Of a stretch of 64,000 nucleotides of DNA, positions 56,341 through 64,000 are shown piece by piece. Position 1 is the first letter of the stretch; every line of letters begins with the position of its first letter. The notes beneath the pieces are model-generated. The model did not search any database. It was not told the origin of the DNA and worked only from the letters and a program-made list of their open reading frames with translations. The position numbers were made by a program, and so were the translations under genes. The stretch comes from Labyrinthula sp. Ha (lineage: Eukaryota > Sar > Bigyra > Labyrinthulida > Labyrinthulaceae): positions 496,001-560,000 of the forward strand of contig JAALGZ010000026.1 of assembly GCA_015227615.1 (NCBI GenBank), written 5' to 3'.

Positions 56341-57198
56341 TAGAACTCGGTTTCGGGCTAAGCTTCTGTCTTTTAAAATTCTTTTTTGCCTCCTTGCTTT
56401 ATGGATATTTTTTTCAAATAAGCTTAATTATGATTCGGGCCATATGGTTCTATATACATCAGCAAAATCAGAAAAAAGTTTGGGCGAAAACAATTTTGGG
56501 CAATTGAGAAATTATCGATAAAGCTGACAGTACAATGACAATATCCATAAGGTGTTCAAGTATTGATAATTTGGGCCAAATGGACTTTTTTTATACCTTA
56601 AGATTTTCCAAAAATTTTGTCAATTCAAATACCGGTATTTATTTGGCATATCGCTATAGCATTAGTGTTCCATTAATGAATTGTCTATTTTGGTCACTCA
56701 AAAATTTGGGCCATGTGCCCCCTTTCGGAAAGTGCAAGAATGCAAAAAAAAACTTTGGGCAAGTATATTACTGGAACATATTTGATATATCGATATAACA
56801 AGAACATTCCGTTAACTAAATGTCTATTTAGGTCACTCAATAATTTGGGCCACGTGGTCTTTCTAAGGGGGCATGAATATACCAAAAAAAATTTTGGTCA
56901 ATCATCATAACGTCATGCCAATTAGAAATGAGAAATGGATCGTATCTGGGTTATCCCGACATTTGAGAAGCTGAATTTTTCCTAGAGTATGTAAAATTGG
57001 GTCTAGATTTTGAATATACTAGTAAGAGCTCCTACTAAACTTTGTGGGAAGCTTAAACCCGTAAAATTGGGGTGTTTCAGCATGTTCCCGGACGTTTCAA
57101 AAAATTCTGAGAGTTTGCCACGACTCCCCAGGGTCAATTATCCCTAATGCACTACTTCACTAATCTCTCCCGGAGCTTTAAAATCGTGAGCCTCATAC
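56341..57198. repeat. Flank with about 138-bp tandem repeat
   Basis: Two and a half imperfect units at about 56560-56912, each with ATTTGGGCCA, a run of A, TTTGGGCAA/TTTGGTCAA, and a block CATTCCGTTAACTAAATGTCTATTTAGGTCACTCAA. No gene recognised; the surrounding sequence is otherwise featureless. Confidence 0.6.
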
Positions 57199-57221
57199 CT
57201 AACTCTAACCCTAACCCTAAC
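57199..57221. repeat. Short interstitial telomere-like repeat
   Basis: CCTAACTCTAACCCTAACCCTAAC, i.e. about four CCCTAA-type units, complement TTAGGG. It is followed by a duplicated ATGATC-CATGGTTGG-CAACAAA block (57224-57250 and 57268-57293). It may record repair with telomeric sequence; too short to mark a chromosome end. Confidence 0.6.
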
Positions 57222-57439
57222 ATATGATCCCATGGTTGGCCAACAAATTCAATATTAAACGACTTTATATGATCGCATGGTTGGTCAACAAAATTCTTTT
57301 AAACGATTAAATAAATTTGTTCGTTTAAATTTTTCATGAAATTTTGATCGTTGAATTTTTTTTGAACGTTTAATTTTTTTTCTCAGTTTGACATTACCCC
57401 AAGTCCTTTAAGAAAACAAACGCAAAGAACTAAGAGATA

Positions 57440-59075
57440 GAAACTTAGTGCGGCGGTGAGACAACCGCCTTACATTAGAAGAGTCGAGCCTCAAGAGCTC
57501 CTCTTAAGCGACCACTTCGACATCGATGCCGTAACGGCAATTTTTTCAACTCACAAATTCATCGAAACATTTCAATCCAACACACTTGCTTTGAACGCAA
57601 CTCCAATCGCCTCACTTGGTGCAAACTTCGGAACTGGAAACAGGAAATGGAGTCAACTTATAGTCAATCCTTACATTTACCTTCTAACAGATGAAGTCGA
57701 TGATTTTCCATCCGCTTTTGCTCAATCAAGAGGACTTCTTTTTTTGAAACGCAATGATGAAAACTGGACAAGAGTACTTCCTTGGAATCTTGGCTTCCGT
57801 CTTACAATGACTGAATTCCTCATTCTAATCAACGAGGCTGACTTAATGAAGATTGCTTTCAGAGAGTTTGGAATGAAATCACCAAACGACTTTACTTGGC
57901 TAAACCTCCCACACAAACAAACCGAGTTTTTGCAAATCGACTTAGGCCTACAAATGCATCTTAGATCTCCCACGTTTAACAAATCCACAGTAGCTTTCAA
58001 AACATTCAACTACAATCAAAATCCTCGTGCCTGGAAGATTCAAACTTTTCAAATGTTCAACTTACTTCAGACACATCTGGTTTCAGCTACAGTGGGCGAG
58101 AAGTCAAAGTGGATTCCAATGAACCACGATCGCAGACGAAATGCTGTTAAAGTTCTCAAAGCCTACGGTGGTCACTACCATCAGTTGAATGGGCTCTACA
58201 GCATGAGGCAAAAGAAGAACAGACCTGTCCCAGTTAGAGACAGTTGAGTGTACAAAAGAGAAAAGAATGAACTTCAAAATGTTTTTCAATTACTCCATCT
58301 TACTCAAACTCAAATCAAACCTTACCTCAGACTTAAATTCACCCTCACTAATCCCAACATTTCCGCAGTTGAAGAGTGTAGAAGCATGGCAGAGGACTTC
58401 TTGCAGAGTGGAAAGTTCACGATTTTCGAAGTGAACTTGCATGAAGTGTCTTTGTTGCATGCGAAGGTGTTGCACCTTGGAATTAGCTACAATTTCGCCA
58501 GAGCTCGACCAATCATTCGAGACAATTACTTACTGTTCTTGAAGACTGGACTTGGTCTAACAAATCACAGAGCGAAAGAAATGGCAAGAGTCGAAGTTTA
58601 CATCAAGAAATTCCTTGAGGAGAAAGACACTGGACTTCTCGATGTGTGGTTGAATCTAGGAAGGAAGAAGTTTGTTGAGAAGAGGAAGGAAGTGGAAGGA
58701 AGTGGAAGGAAGTGGAAGAAACCGTGCCTTTGGAAACAACGCAAACCAAGGTGAGAACTGTGGAGTTGCAGTTGACCAATGAGGAAGTGGCACAGTTCTT
58801 GTCACAGAAGTTCTCCGAGAGGTTTGGGTGGACGCCTCAAAAGAAGCTCATGGTCACTACTGGACTGAGCTACGAAATGATTTGGAATCGTCTCGATGAA
58901 GATGAGGATGGACTTAAATCTTTTTCCATAGCTTAAATACAGAAACGTGAAAATATGTTTAGAAGTTAATAAGTAAATATATGAAGTGACATAATTAATA
59001 ACTTAAGACAAATAATTTTGAAAACTGAAATTGAGAAGATTTGTTTTTCTTTCATAAATTAAAATTTAAAAGTTG
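57440..59075 (+). mobile_element. Ulp1-family element U2, long N-terminal part, broken
   Basis: The longest copy of the family's N-terminal half: about 490 codons with few breaks. No ATG opens the frame, so an upstream exon or a lost start is likely. Conserved blocks, shared with U1 or U3: IDAVTAIF, KWSQLIVNP, WNLGFRLTMTEFLILINEA, FREFGMKSPNDF, FNYNQNP, RPIIRDNYLLFLKTGLGLTN and LTNEEVAQFLSQKFSERFGW ... SYEMIWNRLDED. I recognise no catalytic motif in this half. The copy ends just before the place where U3 continues into a Ulp1 protease; instead it runs into KSFSIA, a stop, and a 3' flank also found at 48890-49045. Codons are richer in C than in neighbouring elements, suggesting a different origin or age. 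Confidence 0.65.
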
Positions 59076-59762
59076 ATTGGTTTAACGCTAATACAAAATA
59101 TTTTTAGATGTATAAATATATATATATTTTGAATTACTTTTTTGAGTTACCCACATCCCCAAACACCACTTTTAAATGAGTAAGCATTTTTGCAATGTGC
59201 TTTGTCGTGAACTCTTGCTTGAACTATCATCTTGTAGCAGTTTTAAATCTAAACATATATATAGACTTCAAAATATAATACTGAACTTGAAGAATGAATT
59301 TAAGGTATAACCTTTACATTGAAAAATATGAATTTAAATTTTTATTTATTTGTTTCTTTGGTTTTTGATTATTAATTTTGAGAATTTAAGTTATTGTTAC
59401 AATTGAAGGAGTGCCATAAATTACAACATTTAGAAAAATGCAATCTTACATCAAACAGTCTTTTTCTTTTCCCTTTTTGTTCGATCCCGTATTTTTTTTT
59501 TTCTTGAGAGTGTTGATCTTTCTTTCCTTTTTCATTCCATTTTTAATTACTGAATCTAGTTTGATCTCACACCCATCACCTGCAAGTTCTTTTCCAATGC
59601 ATGTAAGAAAAAAAATATTCATGTTAACCTTAAGCAATGAAAGGCACTTCATGCATCTCACGTCCTCTTTAAACCTCCCCTTGAAGGGCACGATCCTTTA
59701 ATCATGTTTTCCCGTGCATTCTTTTTCGTTGGATTCCTAAGTCAACATGGCGAACTGGCCCA
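59076..59762. other. 3' flank of U2, nothing recognised
   Basis: About 690 bp of AT-rich sequence. The frame at 59438-59701 is hydrophobic and Phe-rich without motifs and is probably by chance. Confidence 0.35.
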
Positions 59763-60402
59763 ATCTAAAATTTAGTCAATGGATATTGCGTGTAAATTAC
59801 ACGTGTGTAAGAAAACCATTCCCCGTTTGTGTTTTGATCTGCAGTGCTGTGACAGAACTTTGTGGAATTCGATAAAATATCCGATGTATAACTTCGACTG
59901 GTTATAAGCTTAACATTCCTTATCGGAATTTAACGAATACTATCGGAACTTACTGGAAATGTGTCTATGGTTTCGACGTTTCTTCTATCTCAGAGCATCT
60001 GTTTGCTGTGCGAGGGTAATGTCACCTTGTGATAAAATGAAAAATTCAATACTTTCGCATATACAGAATGGGCTGAGGCGTTCAACGCAATATGTTCACA
60101 CTAGTAAACAACATATATTTATTCTCAAGATAAACATGAAATCAATGGGAAATGAAGACGAATAACTGATTAGAACCTTTTACAGCTCTTTCTATCCCAA
60201 ATAGTGCCCCTCTCAAGAATTTTCTTGAAGACAAAGTAAACTAAAACAAGATTATTAAAAAACTGAACCCCAAGAAGATACAACATAACTCTTGGCCTTA
60301 CTGTAGGTCCATCTTCCTGCTACATGAAAATGAAAACTTGTAAGCCTTAGTTTCTAATGTGCAAATGCTACACTTAAGTAAGCGTTGTTGTCATAGTTTT
60401 TG
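59763..60402 (+). repeat. Repeat R2, uninterrupted copy (empty site of MULE-2)
   Basis: Continuous R2: its left part matches 49380-49466 and inverted 54745-54972, and its right part matches 53690-54110. Around 59965-59985 it reads TTTCGACGTTTCTTCTATCTCAG where the MULE-2 site has TTCCACGTT duplicated. Confidence 0.8.
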
Positions 60403-60596
60403 GTAGTCTTGGTTTATACCTTTGGTTTATATTTTGTATATGAAGGTACTGAGCAGACTTTAATATTTAATAATGTTGAATCTAGGGAAACACTCTTTGA
60501 TAAACATGTACAAAAAATGGCCGCTCCTAAGTGAACAGGCGGTAAGTTTTACAGAACATTCTTTTCAAAATTTAACCATTTGCTAGGCAAAAATGC

Positions 60597-63290
60597 GGAA
60601 TTGGTTTTTTTGACTCCGGAGTAAAAGCTCCTCTTAATCTGATAAGTCAGTTGCAATTATCGATTTTTTTTTTATTTTTTACACCAGATGGGCGTAAAGA
60701 AGTGTTCACACTTTTCTCAACATTAATAGAACTGAAGTAGATAAATTCATTAATGAATTTAGCCTGTTTCTTACCTCTATCTTCTTGTGTAGAGAACAGT
60801 GGTTGCTCAGAAAGAGAGAGGGTCATGACGAAATTAGAATGTTGGTGATGCTCAATGACTTGATTTCAATCTGTAAAAGAAGTAGAGTTACCTTCATTGC
60901 ATACCGAGAATTTACAATGAAGAACGGTTGTTCCCTCATTGAGTTCTTGGATGTTGTAAGAGAAAAATACACATTTCTAACCGCTGATGTTCCATTTGAG
61001 CTGAGATTACAGTCTCCTGCTTAGTCAAAATCCGCCATTGCTTTTGCGAAGAGGTTCAATTATCATAAGGAAAGAAGAAGAGTGATATTGAGAACATTTA
61101 GAATTTTTCGTTTATTAGACAAGCAGTTTTTTTTCGGTAACACTGTCACAAGATAATTGGACAAGTCAACAGATGGGAAACTACTTGTATTTTGCTTTAA
61201 AGGTGAAGACGTAAGGAGGACATTATCATTCCTTGAATGGTTCATACGAGATGGCAACTAGGAAAGGAACAAAAGTACAAGTGAAAAAAGAAAAAAACTA
61301 CAGAAAGAGATAACAGGTGCTGGAAAATTCTTTCTTGACACTAAGAACTACTGAACACATTGTTTGCCCTTATTTACGTGTTGAGTTTACAGTGAACACT
61401 CCAACTACCGAATGTAATCAAAAGATGAAACAGGAGTCATTCATTTCTCGAAGAAAAAAGTTGCAAATTGTATGAAATAGATTTAGAGAAAGCAGCTGCC
61501 ATGTACTATGATATTGCAAAAAGAGGGATTGGTATTGAGTTTTGTCGCAGAAGAGCTGTTTTGAGAGATAATTATATCTACTTTCTGAGAACTGGACTTG
61601 GTCTTACGAACAATAATCATAATGCCATGGACGAAATCAAAGATGGTTTAACGGGATATATCCAGAAGACAGGAGATAGTATTTGGAAACATCAAGGCAA
61701 AGATATGGACCAGGTTTCAAATGCTAGGTTAGTTATTTAAGGTCGATATCCTGAAGATGAGGAACGTGTTGTAAATGTTGTAAGAACCGACTTCAGCCTA
61801 ACAAATGATGATATTACAAGATTCTTACAAGCAAAGTTCCCTAATGATTATGGTTGGAACCGTAGCATGCAACGAATTGTTTTGGTTGCAATCAACTACG
61901 AAATTATTTGGGAATCTTTGGACGTTGCTCATGATCTTAGTTGGCTTGAAACTACTGCTGATGCATTAGATTACTTAAAAGATACTGTGTTAAGTACAGA
62001 AAAACCTGTCAAAGCGGTTGGAAGTGTGCTACTAATTGATTAACATTTTATTTTCATAGCTGTTCATTTAAGAGGGAGGTTGGGAAAGAAGGTTATAATA
62101 TATGATTCAATGGTTGCCAATAGGAAATATACCAAGTTGAGTTATAGAATTGCGGAGTTATGGCAGCATTTGTTTGTGAAATGGGCAGAAAAGGCTGGTG
62201 GAGATTGGAACTATGAGGTGAAGGCATTTCAGGAGCAACAAGATTCTCACAACTGTGGAGTTTTTGCTCTCATTCATTGTTTGCAGTTTATGAATGTTAC
62301 CTTTTCAGGGGGCATCAGAAGGGTTGCAGCTAAACCAGTAAAGGAAATGAGAGAACACTTGTTTGAATGGGAGAACCATCCTAGATTCAGAGCTGATGAT
62401 GAGACTGTACTACAGATTCAATCAGTTACTGCTAAGGTGCACAATTTTGTAGAAAATGATGTTGTCAGAGAAGAAGAAGATGAGTCTGAGGATACCGAAA
62501 CTAATGAAGATGATGAAGCAAATCCTACTGAAGATGGACAACATAATGAAGAAGACGATGAAGAGAACGTGCAAATGTCGGAAGATGGAGGTGGAAAATT
62601 TCTTGGGCAGCAAATGATTGATCAGAGATTTGATGATGTAGGAGCGTCAGGAATGGATATGATTGCTATGGGTACTGAAGGGCAGCCACCTACTCCACTC
62701 AGTGATGTTACAACAGTATTGGAGAGACAAAATGATCTTCACTTGAGTGATATTACGACAGTTCCTGAAACTTAAGTTAAAAATAGTTAAGACTTAGCAG
62801 GTGAGAAAATAGATGAGGAATTAAACGATGGTGACGGAAGTGATAGTAGTAGCAGCATTGATTTCATGGATTTGTTAAATTCTGTTGCTGAAAGAAAAAA
62901 TGTATCAAGAATTGTGCCTAGTGATGAGCAAGGCACTAATTTCGGTCGAGTAAGCAGTGCTAGTGATGAATTCTTCTACAAATATATGAATAAAATTGAT
63001 GGTTTTAAGTTATATGAATGTGAGGTCTTTCTTATCTTCTGAGAATTTTCTTATTCGTGAATATGTTTCTCAAAAGCAAACTCGATCTAAAAAAAAGAAA
63101 AAGATAAAGATAAACATGCCTAGACCAAACATTAATAGAAGGGCGTTCATAGAGATGCCTCGTCACAAGAATAATAGTCTATTATTTCTGAGAGACTTAA
63201 TGCGGTATGAAGTCCACGCTTTGAAAGACGCTGAATGGAAGAAGACTAGAATCAGTACTACAAGAACCAGAACACGTGACAGACAACTAG
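60597..63290 (+). mobile_element. Ulp1-family element U3 with C48 protease, broken
   Basis: Third copy of the family. A MULE-like end (GGAATTGGTTTTTTTGACTC then CGGAGT, 60606-60622) precedes it by about 100 bp. The N-terminal half aligns with U2 from EVDKFINEFS, through KRGIGIEFCRRRAVLRDNYI ... RTGLGLTNNN and LTNDDITRFLQAKF, with many breaks. It then continues where U2 stops: a Ulp1/C48 cysteine protease domain at about 62020-62380 with the catalytic His (HFIFIAV), Asp (IIYDSM), Gln and Cys (QQDSHNCGVFAL) all present. A long acidic tail follows (62460-62600), then Arg/Lys-rich sequence to about 63290. Such proteases cleave SUMO-like or precursor peptides. The protease part (62080-62775) is the best preserved. 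No transposase, polymerase or capsid gene is visible. Confidence 0.7.
62080..62775 (+). CDS. Ulp1-like C48 cysteine protease segment of U3
   Basis: 231-codon open frame without an ATG, the C-terminal part of the U3 protein. The segment opens GKKVIIYDSMVANRK, holding the catalytic Asp; the catalytic His lies just upstream at about 62044. FQEQQDSHNCGVFALIHCLQF holds the oxyanion Gln and nucleophile Cys in the Ulp1 spacing. About 35 residues later REHLFEW ends the domain. Residues 127-172 are acidic (EEEDESEDTETNEDDE ...) and the rest is Thr/Ser-rich. The family cleaves isopeptide or peptide bonds after Gly-Gly in SUMO and relatives; transposon-borne versions are known in plant MULEs and in the KDZ group. 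Here it belongs to a repeated element, not a host SUMO protease gene. Confidence 0.75.
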   Translation: MGKKVIIYDSMVANRKYTKLSYRIAELWQHLFVKWAEKAGGDWNYEVKAFQEQQDSHNCGVFALIHCLQFMNVTFSGGIRRVAAKPVKEMREHLFEWENHPRFRADDETVLQIQSVTAKVHNFVENDVVREEEDESEDTETNEDDEANPTEDGQHNEEDDEENVQMSEDGGGKFLGQQMIDQRFDDVGASGMDMIAMGTEGQPPTPLSDVTTVLERQNDLHLSDITTVPET

Positions 63291-64000
63291 AAGAAGATTT
63301 TTTGACTCCGGAGTCAAATACTCCAAATTCTCATTGGACCAATTTTCAATTGCCCAAAATTATTTTTCAAGAAAAACAAACCAACAAATTAAAGATCAAA
63401 AAGATCAAATCACGAGATCATGATAGTGAAAGACATCAAAGAACAAGATTAAGACCAAGAAAAGAGGATATTTTGAAACATGGAACACGATTGAACAAGA
63501 TTAAACGAAATTTGGGTAAAAATAAACAATAATTTATAAAAAATGGTGAAAAATTTACAAGGGGTATATACATTCAACAAAACGTAGTGCAGGAAGGGAG
63601 TTCGTAAGGGATAAAGGTAAATTCTTTTCTTATTTTACAGGTACTCAGAGGGGGAAAAATTATTTTAACACCAGCAAACAATAAGGGATCAAGATTTTAT
63701 ATTTAAAAACAAGTTTTTCAAGATTTTATATTCAAAAGGAAAATGTTCAAGATGTTAAATTTAAAAGAAAAAAGCTTCAAGATGTTATATTTAAAACAAA
63801 ACAGTTACAAGATTTTATATTTAAAACAAAAAAGTTACAACATTTCATATTTTAAATGAAAATTATCAAGATTTTAGATTTAAAAGAAATGGTTCAAGAT
63901 TTTAGATTTTAAAAGAAATGGTTCAGGATTTTACATTTAAAAGAAAACGTTCAAGATATATATATTCAAAACAAAAAAGGTTCAGGTTTTATATGTTCAA
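63291..64000 (+). mobile_element. Left end of another MULE-1-type element, runs off the window
   Basis: GATTTTTTGACTCCGGAGTC at 63295-63314, then CATTGGACCAATTTT and CAATTGCCCAAAAT, parallels the left end of MULE-1 (45613-45690). Further on, ATTCAACAAAACGTAGTGCAGGAAGGGAG (63571) parallels 45877-45906. From about 63690 to the edge come ten or more units of a roughly 30-bp repeat, TTCAAGATTTTATATTTAAA plus an A-rich spacer, comparable to 46010-46170. The transposase would lie beyond the window. Confidence 0.65.

Noticed and set aside
58480-58560. RDNYLLFLKTGLGLTN looked like box I of a tyrosine recombinase (TGLR...).
   Set aside because: The catalytic Arg position is Gly in both U2 and U3, and no HxxR or Tyr box follows.
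59438-59701. An 87-codon Phe/Leu-rich frame.
   Set aside because: It matches expectation for T-rich DNA, with an equally long open frame on the opposite strand.
60597-63290. A cysteine protease in a mobile element could mean a Polinton.
   Set aside because: No polymerase B, integrase, packaging ATPase or capsid gene is visible, and the protease is of cellular Ulp1 spacing with MULE-like ends nearby.
1-64000. tRNA, rRNA, snRNA genes and CRISPR arrays.
   Set aside because: I scanned for TFC-loop-like GGTTCRANYCC strings, conserved U6 blocks and regular spacer arrays and saw none that hold up. The tandem arrays have no unique spacers.

Overview
The window is nuclear DNA of an AT-rich eukaryote that I cannot place. 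Host genes are eukaryotic (chaperonin CCT6, ribosomal protein L17/uL22, a CTD-type phosphatase) and compact. Two of them carry introns of only 27-30 nt. The six host genes are outnumbered by mobile elements: Ty1/copia fossils, two hAT types, MULE elements with SWIM zinc fingers, a LINE-type endonuclease ORF, and a repeat family encoding a Ulp1-like (C48) protease. The lineage is unresolved; nothing points to an animal or land plant, and there is no plastid or mitochondrial sequence.

Layout. 1-2.1 kb: copia fossil, minus strand. 2.1-8.7 kb: a whole hAT element (hAT-1) with an 8-bp target duplication, followed by plus-strand copia sequence to 11.6 kb. 13.9-17.1 kb: gene-dense island with an orphan membrane protein, a THUMP/UPF0020 RNA methyltransferase (convergent, 26 nt apart) and RPL17 (divergent from the methyltransferase). 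18.6-20.8 kb: a second hAT on the minus strand. 21.3-23.6 kb: second copy of a long non-coding repeat also found inside hAT-1. 26.1-27.8 kb: CCT6. 28-37 kb: minus-strand copia fossil split by a plus-strand copia with 151-bp LTRs. 40.8-42.1 kb: LINE-type endonuclease ORF. 43.0-45.1 kb: CTD-type phosphatase and phosphopantetheinyl transferase, convergent. 45.6-48.5 kb: decayed MULE. 49.5-53.7 kb: nearly intact MULE with terminal inverted repeats, 9-bp target duplication and internal tandem arrays. 54-63.3 kb: three partial copies of the Ulp1-protease family among direct and inverted repeats. 63.3 kb to the end: another MULE end.

The host genes are housekeeping functions (protein folding, translation, RNA modification, phosphatase signalling, carrier-protein activation) and do not form a pathway. 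Three of their promoter regions share a TTGCCCAAA box 13-80 bp from the start codon. The most novel material is the Ulp1-protease family. It has no transposase I recognise, and the best placed copy begins next to the same ACTCCGGAGT box that ends the MULEs. It may be a MULE-mobilised protease carrier, like the Kaonashi elements described in plants.
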